64,000 nt of DNA from Rhizobium sp. PDO1-076 (GTDB lineage: Bacteria > Pseudomonadota > Alphaproteobacteria > Rhizobiales > Rhizobiaceae), in contig NZ_AHZC01000011.1 of the NCBI RefSeq assembly GCF_000247475.1, positions 1-64,000 on the forward strand. The letters run 5' to 3'. The notes beneath the pieces were generated by a model. It searched no databases. It saw nothing but the letters and a program-made list of their open reading frames with translations, and was not told where the DNA came from. This document shows, piece after piece, positions 1 through 8,239 of the stretch (position 1 is the stretch's first letter; every line of letters begins with the position of its first letter). The translations under genes were made by a program, and so were the position numbers.

Positions 1-1838
1 CTCGGAAAGGGTTCGGCGATGTGGGCCGAAAGTCGGGCGCTTTTCCCGGTGCGGGTCATGGTGTGCCAATGATCGCGCACGCGACCGGTATTGAGGATTA
101 GCGGGAAATCGAGGCTGGTGCGTACCGGCAGTTTTGCCGGCGTTGCAATGAAGCGTGCGCGGCGATCCGCATGGTAGAAATGGCCGTCGGCGAAGAAGCG
201 CGTGTCGCCAGATGGCTTGCCGACCTGCTGCGGCCATTGGAAGGGGCGCAAGCTGTCATAGTCGTCTTCATCGATCGCGGCGTAGGCACCAATGTCGAAG
301 TCACGTTCGTCATCATTCTCGAAGGCCGACAAGGCTGCATGTTCGGCAAAGATTTCGCTCGGCGAGGTGTAGTCGAATGCCTTGTCGAAGCCCATGCGCC
401 TGCCGACTTCGGCAAGCTGCCACCAGTCGGGTCGTGCTTCGCCGGGTGCAGTGAGAAAAGGGCGCTGGCGCGATATGCGGCGTTCGGAATTGGTGACCGT
501 GCCGGATTTCTCACCCCAGCCGGTCGCCGGCAAAAGAACGTCTGCCAGACGGGCAGTGTCGGTGTCCTTGAGGATATCCGAGACGACGACGAAGGGGCAG
601 GCTTCGATGGCCGCCTTGACGCGGTCGGCATCGGGCATGGAGACGACCGGATTGGTGGACATGATCCACAGCGCCTTGATGCGGCCATCGGCGACGGCAT
701 CGAACATGTCGACAGCCTTGAGGCCGGCCTTGTCGACGATGACCGGCGATTGCCAGAAGCGCTGAACCCTTTCGCGATGGTCTGGGTTTTCGATCGCCAT
801 ATGCGCAGCCAGCATGTTGGCGAGACCGCCGACCTCGCGGCCGCCCATGGCATTCGGCTGGCCGGTGAGCGAGAAAGGTCCCATGCCGGGACGGCCGATG
901 CGACCTGTCGAGAGATGGCAATTGATGATCGCATTGACCTTGTCGGAGCCGACGGATGACTGATTGACGCCCTGGCTGTAGCAGGTGACGGTTTTTTCCG
1001 TCGTCTGGAACAGGTGAAAGAACTGGCGGATCTGCATGGCCGGCAGGCCGGTTGCCTCGATCAGGTCGGCCATGGACATATCCGCTTCGGCAAAAGCCTC
1101 GGCGAAGCCGTGGGTATGGGCGGCGATATAGCTCTGGTCGATCGCATTGTGCTGGACGAGATGGGCGAGCAGTCCGTTGAACAGCGCAACATCGCCATCC
1201 GGGCGAACCGAAAGGTGGAGATCGGCGATATCGGATGTCGCCGTGCGGCGCGGATCGATGACGACGACCTTGAGCGCGGGGCGAGCCGCCTTGGCTGCCG
1301 CCAGCCGTTGATAGAGGACCGGATGGCACCAGCCCATGTTGGAGCCGACCAGCACGACGAGATCGGCCAGCTCCAGGTCTTCATAGGTGCCAGGGACTGT
1401 ATCGGCACCGAATGCGCGGCGATGTCCGGCAACCGACGAGGCCATGCAGAGGCGGGAATTGGTGTCGATATTGGCGGAGCCGATGAAGCCCTTCATCAGC
1501 TTGTTGGCGACATAATAGTCCTCGGTCAGCAATTGACCGGAGACATAGAAGGCGACCGAGTCCGGGCCATGCTCCGCGATCGTCTGGCGGAAAGTCTGCG
1601 CCACTATGTTGAGAGCCGTGTTCCAGCTGGTTCTCTTACTCATGATCTCGGGATGGAGGGCACGGCCGTCGAGGTCGAGCGTCTCGGCAAGGGCCGAGCC
1701 CTTGGAACAGAGCCGGCCGAAATTGGCCGGATGCTCCGGATCACCTTTGACGCTGACCTCGCCATTGTCGTCGACCCTGGCGATGACGCCGCAGCCGACG
1801 CCGCAATAGGGGCAAGTGGTTTTGACTTCAGTGGACAT
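1..1838 (-). CDS. nasA: Assimilatory nitrate reductase, large (molybdopterin) subunit; C-terminus beyond window
   Basis: Cytoplasmic molybdenum enzyme that reduces nitrate to nitrite for nitrogen assimilation. About 612 residues are present and the frame is open to the window edge, so the C-terminal part is missing. The N-terminus has the [4Fe-4S] ligands Cys9, Cys12, Cys16 and Cys44 (CPYCGVGCG ... GRLCSKG), followed by typical bis-MGD oxidoreductase sequence (SRLCMASSVAGHRRAFG, VGSNMGWCHPVLYQR, CYSQGVNQS, TGRIGRPGMGPFSLTGQPN). It is the last visible gene of nrtABC-nirBD-nasA, 58 bp after nirD, with a perfect hairpin in that gap. The start ATG at 1838 gives the family-like opening MSTEVKTTCPYC. 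No reading frame for this gene is closed inside the window; shorter overlapping frames are shadows. Confidence 0.95.
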   Translation of the reverse strand, partial: MSTEVKTTCPYCGVGCGVIARVDDNGEVSVKGDPEHPANFGRLCSKGSALAETLDLDGRALHPEIMSKRTSWNTALNIVAQTFRQTIAEHGPDSVAFYVSGQLLTEDYYVANKLMKGFIGSANIDTNSRLCMASSVAGHRRAFGADTVPGTYEDLELADLVVLVGSNMGWCHPVLYQRLAAAKAARPALKVVVIDPRRTATSDIADLHLSVRPDGDVALFNGLLAHLVQHNAIDQSYIAAHTHGFAEAFAEADMSMADLIEATGLPAMQIRQFFHLFQTTEKTVTCYSQGVNQSSVGSDKVNAIINCHLSTGRIGRPGMGPFSLTGQPNAMGGREVGGLANMLAAHMAIENPDHRERVQRFWQSPVIVDKAGLKAVDMFDAVADGRIKALWIMSTNPVVSMPDADRVKAAIEACPFVVVSDILKDTDTARLADVLLPATGWGEKSGTVTNSERRISRQRPFLTAPGEARPDWWQLAEVGRRMGFDKAFDYTSPSEIFAEHAALSAFENDDERDFDIGAYAAIDEDDYDSLRPFQWPQQVGKPSGDTRFFADGHFYHADRRARFIATPAKLPVRTSLDFPLILNTGRVRDHWHTMTRTGKSARLSAHIAEPFP

Positions 1839-1858
1839 GCGTGTCTCCGCTAGTGGTT

Positions 1859-1884
1859 GCCGGCACCCCATTCGGGGTGCCGGC
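1859..1884 (-). terminator. Hairpin in the nirD-nasA gap (possible attenuator or processing site)
   Basis: Perfect 11-bp inverted repeat GCCGGCACCCC / GGGGTGCCGGC with a 4-nt loop between the nirD stop and the nasA start. No U-run follows on the minus strand, so it is not a classical intrinsic terminator; it may tune expression of nasA relative to nirBD or stabilise mRNA. Confidence 0.5.
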
Positions 1885-1896
1885 GCGGCAGGACGA

Positions 1897-2232
1897 TTAC
1901 TCGGCGGCGATCAGCGCCCGTTCGAGCGACATCGACAGTTGGCCATCGATGTTGCGCAGGGGAATGGTGCGCACGGCACCTTCGTCAGCGCCCATCGCCC
2001 GGCCGCTTTCCAGCGAGATCACCCAGTTGTGCAGGGGGCAGGTAACGGCCTTGCCGTGGACGATGCCCTGGCTGAGCGGCCCGCCCTTGTGCGGGCAGTG
2101 GTCCTCGATGGCAAAGACCTCGTTGTCGGCGGTGCGAAAGACGGCGATCTTGCCTTGCGGGGTCTTCACGCAGCGTGCGCCGCGCAACGGGATATCGTCG
2201 ATATGGCCGATGTCGATCCAGTTCTGGTCCAT
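1897..2232 (-). CDS. nirD: Nitrite reductase (NADH) small subunit NirD, Rieske-type
   Basis: 111-residue small subunit of assimilatory nitrite reductase, partner of NirB in the cytoplasmic six-electron reduction of nitrite to ammonium. It is a Rieske-fold protein, and the two cluster-binding pairs are present: Cys46-Pro-His48 and Cys65-Pro-Leu-His68. Enterobacterial NirD has lost these ligands, so this protein probably still holds a [2Fe-2S] cluster. The start ATG at 2232 lies 4 bp after the nirB stop codon, so the two genes are translationally close within the nrtABC-nirBD-nasA operon. Confidence 0.92.
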   Translation of the reverse strand: MDQNWIDIGHIDDIPLRGARCVKTPQGKIAVFRTADNEVFAIEDHCPHKGGPLSQGIVHGKAVTCPLHNWVISLESGRAMGADEGAVRTIPLRNIDGQLSMSLERALIAAE

Positions 2233-2236
2233 GATC

Positions 2237-4684
2237 TTACTCCGCTGCCTGGCTGTAGCCGATGGTCGCCATCGGCTTGAACTCGTGCTTGTCCTTGCCG
2301 GAGACGCGCTCCGACCAGGGGTCCATCTGGGCGAAGGACTGGCTGAAGACGAAGCGCTCGTAATAGCCCTTGCGCTTTTCCTCGTTGGTCATGATTTGGC
2401 GGCGGATTTCATCCAGCCCGATGCGCTTGGCCCATTTGTAGATGCGCTCGAGATAGCGGGCCTGCTCGCGGTACATCTGGGTCAGGGCGACGATGTACTC
2501 GAGGGCTTCGTTCTCTGTCTTCACCAGGCCGAGCACTTCGGTGCCCTTGATGTCGAGGCCGGCGGCGCCGGCGAAATGGATATCGAAGCCACTGTCCACA
2601 CAGATCACGCCGATATCCTTGCAGGTGGCTTCGGCGCAGTTGCGCGGACAGCCCGAGACGGCCAGCTTGAGTTTGGCCGGCGTCCACGAGCCCCACATGA
2701 ATTTTTCGATGCGGATGCCGAGGCCGGTCGAGTCCTGCGTGCCGAAGCGGCACCAGTCGGAGCCGACGCAGGTCTTCACCGTGCGAAGGCCCTTGGCATA
2801 GGCCTGTCCGGAGACGAAACCTGCCTTGCCGAGATCGGACCAGACCGCGGGCAGGTCTTCCTTCTCGATGCCGAGAAGATCGATGCGCTGGCCACCGGTG
2901 ACCTTCACCAGCGGGATCTCGAACTTGTCGACAACATCGGCGATGGCGCGCAGTTCGGCTGCATTGGTGACGCCGCCCCACATGCGCGGCACGACCGAAT
3001 AGGTGCCGTCCTTCTGGATGTTGGCATGCACGCGTTCATTGATGTAACGCGACTGATAGTCGTCGGCATATTCGTCCGGCCAGTCGCAGACGAGGTAGTA
3101 GTTGAGCGCCGGGCGGCATTTGGCGCAGCCGCATGAGGTCTTCCACTCCAGTTCCTGCATGACAGCCGGAATGGTCTTCAGGCCCTTGGCCTTGATCAGG
3201 CGGCGGACGTCGTCATGGCCGAGTTCGGTGCAGGTGCACATCGGCGTGACCGCGGCCGGGTTGTAGCTGTCGCCCAAAGTGAGGGTCATAAGCTGTTCGA
3301 CAAGGCCCGTGCAGGAGCCGCAGGAGGCGGATGCCTTGGTATGGGCGCGCACGTCATCCAGCGAGGTCAGGCCCTTGGACGAGATCGTGGATGTGATCTT
3401 GCCCTTGCAGACGCCGTTGCAGCCGCAGATTTCTGCATCATCCGGCAAGGCTGCAACGGCCGCCATAGGGTCCAGCGGGGTGCCCCCCTGGTAGGACTGG
3501 CCGAATATCAGGGTTTCGCGCATCTGCGAGATGTCGGTTCCGCGTTTCATCAGGTCGAAGAACCAGGAACCATCTCCCGTTTCGCCATAGAGCACGGCGC
3601 CGAGGATCTTGTTGTCCTTCAGCACGAGGCGCTTGTAGATGCCGGCAGAGGCATCGCGGAGCACGATTTCCTCACGGTCCGGCGCTTCGGCGAAGTCGCC
3701 GGCTGAGAACAGATTGATGCCGGTGACCTTGAGCTTCGTGTTGACGACGGAGCCATGATATTCGGCCGAACCACCGGTCAGCCGATCGGCGAGAACCCGG
3801 GCGGCCTCGTAGAGTGGCGCGACGAGGCCATAGCAGGTGCCGCGGTGTTCGGCGCATTCGCCGAGCGCAAAGACATTGGGGTCCGAGGTCATCATGCCGT
3901 CGTCGACGACGATGCCGCGATTGACGGCGATGCCGGCGTCCTTGGCAAGGCTCGAGGCCGGGCGGATGCCGACGGCCATGATCACCATGTCGCCGGCGAT
4001 GACGCGCCCATCTTCCAGCTCGATGCCCTCGACCTTGTCGGTTCCGAGGATCTGCTTGGTATTGGCCTTGGTGATGATGTCGATACCGCGTTCGGTCAGC
4101 GCCTTTTCCAGCAGATAGGCGGCGGCCGGATCGAGCTGACGCTCCATGATCGTCGGCATCAGGTGGATGACCGTGACGTCCATGCCTTGGCGCTTCAGGC
4201 CATAGGCCGCTTCCAAGCCGAGCAGGCCGGCGCCGATGACGATGGCGCGGCCCTTGCCTGCGGCGATCTTCAGCATGTTGTCGACGTCATCGAGATCGCG
4301 GTAGGCCAGAACCCCAGGCAGCTGGTGGCCGGGAACGGGAATGATGAAGGGCAGCGAACCGGTGGCGATGACGAGCTTGTCATAGGAAGCGGTGATGCCG
4401 TTGGCCGAGGTCACTGTCTTGGCATGGCGATCGACCTCCGTGACCTTGGCGCCCTTGTGCAGGGTCACGCCATTGGCCGCATACCAGCCGTCATTGTGGA
4501 TGACGATGTCTTCGTAGGCCTTTTCGCCGGAGAGGACCGGCGAGAGCATGATGCGGTCATAGTTGACGCGCGGCTCGGCGTTGAAGATCGTGACATCGTA
4601 AAGGCCGGGTGCCTTTTCGAACAGTTCTTCCAGCATGCGGCCGGGGGCCATGCCATTGCCGATGATGACGAGTTTTTCAGCCAT
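2237..4684 (-). CDS. nirB: Assimilatory nitrite reductase (NADH) large subunit NirB
   Basis: 815-residue flavoprotein that passes electrons from NAD(P)H through FAD and Fe-S centres to siroheme, reducing nitrite to ammonium. Order of parts: N-terminal FAD/NAD(P) pyridine nucleotide-disulphide oxidoreductase domain (VIIGNGMAPG, then AIVIGAGLLGLEAAYGLKR), BFD-like [2Fe-2S] domains (CGCNGVCKGKI, then CGCAKCRP), then the siroheme/[4Fe-4S] part with TCVGSDWCRFG and SGCPRNCAEATC. The start is taken at the ATG at 4684 (MAEKLVIIG) because GGAG lies 8 nt before it. An in-frame GTG at 4693 overlaps the nrtC stop (GTGA) and is the alternative. nirD follows 4 bp downstream. Confidence 0.95.
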   Translation of the reverse strand: MAEKLVIIGNGMAPGRMLEELFEKAPGLYDVTIFNAEPRVNYDRIMLSPVLSGEKAYEDIVIHNDGWYAANGVTLHKGAKVTEVDRHAKTVTSANGITASYDKLVIATGSLPFIIPVPGHQLPGVLAYRDLDDVDNMLKIAAGKGRAIVIGAGLLGLEAAYGLKRQGMDVTVIHLMPTIMERQLDPAAAYLLEKALTERGIDIITKANTKQILGTDKVEGIELEDGRVIAGDMVIMAVGIRPASSLAKDAGIAVNRGIVVDDGMMTSDPNVFALGECAEHRGTCYGLVAPLYEAARVLADRLTGGSAEYHGSVVNTKLKVTGINLFSAGDFAEAPDREEIVLRDASAGIYKRLVLKDNKILGAVLYGETGDGSWFFDLMKRGTDISQMRETLIFGQSYQGGTPLDPMAAVAALPDDAEICGCNGVCKGKITSTISSKGLTSLDDVRAHTKASASCGSCTGLVEQLMTLTLGDSYNPAAVTPMCTCTELGHDDVRRLIKAKGLKTIPAVMQELEWKTSCGCAKCRPALNYYLVCDWPDEYADDYQSRYINERVHANIQKDGTYSVVPRMWGGVTNAAELRAIADVVDKFEIPLVKVTGGQRIDLLGIEKEDLPAVWSDLGKAGFVSGQAYAKGLRTVKTCVGSDWCRFGTQDSTGLGIRIEKFMWGSWTPAKLKLAVSGCPRNCAEATCKDIGVICVDSGFDIHFAGAAGLDIKGTEVLGLVKTENEALEYIVALTQMYREQARYLERIYKWAKRIGLDEIRRQIMTNEEKRKGYYERFVFSQSFAQMDPWSERVSGKDKHEFKPMATIGYSQAAE

Positions 4685-4689
4685 TGATT

Positions 4690-5487
4690 TCACTCCGCGG
4701 CTTCGACGAAGCGGTGGCGTTCGTAGAGGAACTTCAACACGGCTTCGCGGGATTTGAGGTAGGTGCGGTCGGCAGCGAGCGCGATGCGGTCGCGCGGACG
4801 CGGGATCGGGACTTCGAGCACTTCGCCGATGCGCGCGGCCGGGCCGTTGGTCATCATGACGATGCGGTCGGAGAGCAGCACGGCTTCATCGACGTCATGG
4901 GTGATCATGATCATCGTGTTGCCGAGGCGGGCGTGGATCTCCATCACCGCATCCTGCAGATGGGCGCGGGTGAGCGCGTCCAGCGCGCCGAAGGGCTCAT
5001 CGAGCAGCAGGATCTTCGGCTCCATGGCAAGCGCCCGGGCAATGCCGACACGCTGCTTCATGCCGCCGGAGATTTCCGCCGGGCGCTTGTCCTTGGCGTG
5101 ACCCATCTGGACGAGATCCAGATTGCGCATCACCCATTCATGCTTTTCCGCTTTTGTCTTGCGGCCGGCAAAGACCTTGGAGACGGCGAGGTTGACGTTT
5201 TCATAGACGGTCAGCCAGGGCAGGAGCGAATGGTTCTGGAAAACGACGGCGCGTTCCGGGCCCGGTGCATTGACCTCGACGTTTTCGAGCAGGACGGCCC
5301 CCGCAGAAACCCGTGTCAGCCCGGCGATCAGGTTGAGCAGGGTGGACTTGCCGCAGCCGGAATGGCCGATGATCGAGACGAATTCACCCTTGTCGATGGT
5401 CAGGCTGACGTCTTTCAGGACTTCCGTCTTTGTGCCGGCACGTTCGAAGTTCTTGTCGATATGGTCGATCTTGAGATAGGCGCTCAT
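4690..5487 (-). CDS. nrtC: ABC nitrate transporter, ATP-binding protein
   Basis: 265-residue ATPase that drives NrtAB-type nitrate uptake at the inner membrane. Walker A GHSGCGKST is at residues 41-49, the signature is SGGMKQR and Walker B is ILLLDEPFGALD. It is the short, single-domain form, without the C-terminal NrtA-like regulatory domain seen in cyanobacterial NrtC. The start at 5487 (MSAYLKIDH) is preferred because GAGGAGA precedes it at the right distance; a longer frame upstream would run into nrtB. It sits 13 bp after nrtB. Confidence 0.92.
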   Translation of the reverse strand: MSAYLKIDHIDKNFERAGTKTEVLKDVSLTIDKGEFVSIIGHSGCGKSTLLNLIAGLTRVSAGAVLLENVEVNAPGPERAVVFQNHSLLPWLTVYENVNLAVSKVFAGRKTKAEKHEWVMRNLDLVQMGHAKDKRPAEISGGMKQRVGIARALAMEPKILLLDEPFGALDALTRAHLQDAVMEIHARLGNTMIMITHDVDEAVLLSDRIVMMTNGPAARIGEVLEVPIPRPRDRIALAADRTYLKSREAVLKFLYERHRFVEAAE

Positions 5488-5500
5488 GGGTATCGTCTCC

Positions 5501-6412
5501 TCAGTTCTTCGCGGTGCCGCGGGTGATGACACTGCCGAGCAGTCCGACGAGCTTGTCGAGGACGAAACCGGTCACGCCAATATAGGCGAGCGCCACGATG
5601 ATGTCGGAGAGACGCGAGGAGTTCCAGGCATCCCAGATGAAGAAGCCGATGCCGACCCCGCCGGTGAGCATTTCGGCGGCCACGATCGCGAGCCAGGAGA
5701 GGCCGATGCCGATGCGAAGGCCGGTGAAGATGTAAGGGGCCGCCGCCGGCACCATGATGCGGATGAAGAATTCCAGCGGGTTGAGGCGCAGGACGCGGGC
5801 GATGTTGCGGTAGTCGTCCGGAATGTTGCGCACGCCGACCGCGGTGTTGATGATCACTGGCCAGATCGAGGTGATGAAGATGACGAAGATCGCGGACGGA
5901 TTGGAATTCTGGAAGGCGGCCAGTGACAGCGGCAGCCAGGCGAGCGGCGGTACCGTGCGCAGGATCTGGAAGATCGGATCGAGACCGCGCATGGCCCAGA
6001 CCGACTGGCCGACGACGGCGCCGAGGAAGACGCCGACGACGGCGGCAAGGCCAAAGCCGATCGCGACACGCTGCAGCGAGATGAGAACACGCCAGGCAAG
6101 GCCGATATCCTGCGAGCCATAATCAAAGAACGGAAAGGCAATCAGGTCGTAGCTGTCGATCCAGACCTGCGACGGTGGCGGCAGGGTGGCGCCAGGATGC
6201 GAGCAGGCGATCTGCCAGATGGCCAGCAGCGCGATCAGCACCACGAGCGGCGGCAATACATTGCGACAGATGGCCGCCAGCGCCGGCTGGATGTTAAGCT
6301 TGCGGGCCGGGCGCTGCGCCATCACGACGACTGTCGCACTTTTGTCAGACGACACTTGGGACACCGCTTTCGGTGTCGCCGTCTGGTCTGCCTTGCGGGC
6401 TGTTGCGGTCAT
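5501..6412 (-). CDS. nrtB: ABC nitrate transporter, permease
   Basis: 303-residue inner-membrane permease of the nitrate/sulfonate/taurine type. A hydrophilic N-terminal stretch of about 45 residues is followed by hydrophobic segments (LPPLVVLIALLAIWQIA, IFVIFITSIWPVIIN, IVALAYIGVTGFVLDKLVG) and an EAA-like cytoplasmic loop around EFFIRIMVPAAAPYIFTGLR. AGGA stands 7 nt before the ATG. It is separated from nrtA by a 176-bp gap that holds a two-hairpin palindromic repeat, and it is closely followed by nrtC. Confidence 0.92.
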   Translation of the reverse strand: MTATARKADQTATPKAVSQVSSDKSATVVVMAQRPARKLNIQPALAAICRNVLPPLVVLIALLAIWQIACSHPGATLPPPSQVWIDSYDLIAFPFFDYGSQDIGLAWRVLISLQRVAIGFGLAAVVGVFLGAVVGQSVWAMRGLDPIFQILRTVPPLAWLPLSLAAFQNSNPSAIFVIFITSIWPVIINTAVGVRNIPDDYRNIARVLRLNPLEFFIRIMVPAAAPYIFTGLRIGIGLSWLAIVAAEMLTGGVGIGFFIWDAWNSSRLSDIIVALAYIGVTGFVLDKLVGLLGSVITRGTAKN

Positions 6413-6455
6413 GGTGTGATCCTGTTTCGAGTGGTGTTCGTTGCGGTGGAGCGTA

Positions 6456-6583
6456 GCCCCTCATCCCCCCTGCCGGGACCTTCTCCCCGTGAACGGGGAG
6501 AAGGGGATTTTGGCGAGGCCTTGGCTCCATCTCCCCTCGCCCCGCTTGCGGGGAGAGGGTGGCGGCAGCCGGGTGAGGGGCAG
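6456..6583. repeat. Rhizobial two-palindrome intergenic repeat (RIME-like) between nrtA and nrtB
   Basis: Mosaic of two palindromes inside outer arms CCCCTCAT / GGTGAGGGG. Hairpin 1 (6479-6504) has a perfect 12-bp stem, CCTTCTCCCCGT with its complement and a GA loop. Hairpin 2 (6534-6559) has a 12-bp stem with one mismatch around a TT loop. Sequences of this kind are scattered between genes in Rhizobiaceae and are known there as intergenic mosaic elements; family naming is from memory, not a search. Here it lies within an operon and may set the nrtA:nrtB mRNA ratio. Confidence 0.75.
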
Positions 6584-6588
6584 GCCCT

Positions 6589-7887
6589 TTACGCGCCGGC
6601 CTTGATCGACAGGCTGTCGAGATAGGCCTGCGGGTTTTCCGGATCGAAGACCTTGCCGTCGAAGAAGGTTTCGACGCCGCGGGAGCTCGATGCCGGGATA
6701 TCGGCGGCAGCAACGCCCAGATCCTTGGCGGCTTCGCGCCAGATGTCTTCGCGGTTGACCTTGTCGACCAGCGCCTTGATGTCGGTGTCGGCTGCGAACT
6801 TGCCCCAGCGGACGTTCTCGGTCAGGAACCAGGCGTCGTGGCTCTTGAAGGGATAGGACGCGTGGTCCTTCCAGAACTTCATTTCGAGCCCGGTGTTTTC
6901 GACGAGGCGGCCGTTGCCGTAGTTGATCGTGCCTTTCAGGCGGCCAGCAACATCCTTCGGCGGCACGTTGAACCACTGGCGCTTGCCGAGGATCGCCGAC
7001 ATCTCTTCCTTGTTGTCCATGCTGTCGGCCCAGATCTGAGCTTCCATGACGGCCATCATCAGGGCCTTCGCGGCATTCGGGTTCTTCTCGATCCATTCGG
7101 TGCGCAGACCGAGCGCCTTTTCCGGATGGCCCTTCCACAGCTCGCCGGTGGTGCAGGCGGTAAAGCCGATGCCCTGGTTGACGAGCTGCTCGTTCCAAGG
7201 CTCGCCGACACAGAAGGCGTCCATATTGCCGACCTTCATGTTGGCGACCATCTGCGGCGGCGGCACGACGATGGTGGAGACATCCTTGTCCGGGTCGATG
7301 CCGCCGGCGGCCAGCCAGTAGCGGATCCAGAGATCATGCGTGCCACCGGGGAAGGTCATGGCGACCTTGATCTCGTTGCCGGCAGCCTTCTTGGCGGCGA
7401 AGGCTTCCTTGAGCTTGGAGGCGTCGAGCTGGACGCCGGTTGCGGCATATTCCTGGGCAACCGAAATGCCCTGGCTGTCGAGATTGAGCCGGGCGACGAT
7501 CGACATCGGCACCGGCACATTGTTCTGCGTCACCTTGCCGGTTTCCATCAGGTAGGGCATCGGGGTGAGGATATGCGCGCCGTCTATGCCGTTGGCCTCG
7601 CCGCCGAGCACCAGATTGTCGCGGGTGGCCCCCCAGGAAGCCTGCTTGAGCACTTCAACATCGGCCATGCCGTGCTTCGCGAACAAGCCTTTTTCCTTGG
7701 CGATGATCAGCGGTGCGGCATCGGTGAGCGCGATGTAGCCGAGCTTCAGCCCGGTGACTTCAGGGCCGGCGGAAGCCGCGAAGGCGCCGGATGGGAAGGC
7801 GGAGCGCACCGCGCTGACCAATGCGGCCGCGGCGGTGGTCTTGAGGATATTGCGACGGCTGATGCCCGTTCCTGTAGTCTTCGTCAT
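6589..7887 (-). CDS. nrtA: ABC nitrate transporter, periplasmic nitrate-binding protein
   Basis: 432-residue NrtA/CmpA-family solute-binding protein that delivers nitrate to NrtBC. The N-terminus is a twin-arginine signal (GISRRNILKTTAAAALVSA), suggesting Tat export after folding. Family sequence follows: LKLGYIALTDAAPLIIAKEKGLF, WGATRDNLVLG, DGAHILTPMPYLM and FCVGEPWNEQLV. The start at 7887 (MTKTTGTG) has GAGGG upstream; the longer frame to 7929 would begin inside the leader terminator described above the gene and is rejected. It is the first gene of the nrtABC-nirBD-nasA operon and is paralogous to nasS just upstream. Confidence 0.94.
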   Translation of the reverse strand: MTKTTGTGISRRNILKTTAAAALVSAVRSAFPSGAFAASAGPEVTGLKLGYIALTDAAPLIIAKEKGLFAKHGMADVEVLKQASWGATRDNLVLGGEANGIDGAHILTPMPYLMETGKVTQNNVPVPMSIVARLNLDSQGISVAQEYAATGVQLDASKLKEAFAAKKAAGNEIKVAMTFPGGTHDLWIRYWLAAGGIDPDKDVSTIVVPPPQMVANMKVGNMDAFCVGEPWNEQLVNQGIGFTACTTGELWKGHPEKALGLRTEWIEKNPNAAKALMMAVMEAQIWADSMDNKEEMSAILGKRQWFNVPPKDVAGRLKGTINYGNGRLVENTGLEMKFWKDHASYPFKSHDAWFLTENVRWGKFAADTDIKALVDKVNREDIWREAAKDLGVAAADIPASSSRGVETFFDGKVFDPENPQAYLDSLSIKAGA

Positions 7888-7920
7888 TGTGCGTGTCCCT
7901 CTGGTGGTGACGGAGATCCG

Positions 7921-7994
7921 GAAAAACAAAAAAAAGCCGCCCGGTTTTTGCGTTCACGGGAAAGGAGGATTCCCGGAATGCAAGACCAAGCGAC
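7921..7994 (-). terminator. Leader intrinsic terminator of the nrtA operon, mutually exclusive with the ANTAR hairpin
   Basis: On the minus strand, GTCGCTTGG (7994-7986) can pair with CCGGGCGGC (7944-7936): nine pairs, three of them G-U. A run of eight T and then a second T run follow (7935-7922). The 41-nt loop contains its own perfect small hairpin (CGGGAA 7975-7970 / TTCCCG 7962-7957). The 5' arm is also the 3' arm of the ANTAR-like hairpin at 7985-8009, so only one of the two structures can form. Confidence 0.7.
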
Positions 7995-8026
7995 TTCGAT
8001 GTCTCTGGTGAGCGCTATGTGCACTC
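7985..8026 (-). promoter_or_regulatory. ANTAR-type NasT target: tandem hairpins in the nrtA leader RNA
   Basis: Two adjacent hairpins on the minus strand. The first (8026-8010) has stem GAGTGC/GCGCTC with a 5-nt loop ACATA. The second (8009-7985) pairs ACCAG-A-GAC with GTC-G-CTTGGT (one mismatch, one bulge) and presents the hexaloop ATCGAA. ANTAR proteins such as NasT recognise tandem hairpins with hexaloops carrying A at position 1 and G at position 4; the second loop fits exactly, while the first has A1 but is one base short. It lies about 30 nt after the predicted sigma-54 start site and directly before the leader terminator. Confidence 0.7.
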
Positions 8027-8066
8027 TTGTATATCCGATCGCCGTTGACCGGATTGTTTTTAACGA

Positions 8067-8083
8067 AGCAAGCAGCGTGCCAG
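8067..8083 (-). promoter_or_regulatory. Sigma-54 (RpoN) promoter of the nrtABC-nirBD-nasA operon
   Basis: The minus strand reads CTGGCACG-CTGC-TTGCT, a full match to the -24/-12 consensus TGGCACG-N4-TTGCW. Transcription would start near 8056, giving a leader of about 170 nt that carries the ANTAR hairpin and terminator. Sigma-54 use implies activation by NtrC under nitrogen limitation; this is inference from the family. Confidence 0.85.
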
Positions 8084-8182
8084 TTTCGTGTTCGGTGACT
8101 TTAGTCGTTGTTTCTTATTGCGAAAATCTAATTTTGCGTTGCTGCGAATCGACACCTGCATTGCCTTGCGGGTGCGTAAAAC

Positions 8183-8207
8183 TTGTGCGAATGCCCGCAT
8201 TGCACAA
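8183..8207 (-). terminator. Inverted repeat after nasS: terminator of nasTS or upstream activator site
   Basis: The minus strand reads TTGTGC-AATGC-GG-GCATT-C-GCACAA, eleven paired bases per arm with one bulge, followed by GTTTT. It begins 33 bp after the nasS stop and fits an intrinsic terminator. It is also centred about 140 bp upstream of the predicted sigma-54 start, where an NtrC site would be expected, though its half-site order differs from the usual NtrC dyad. Confidence 0.5.
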
Positions 8208-8239
8208 ATTTCGACGCCGCAGCATTGGGCAGTGCAATA

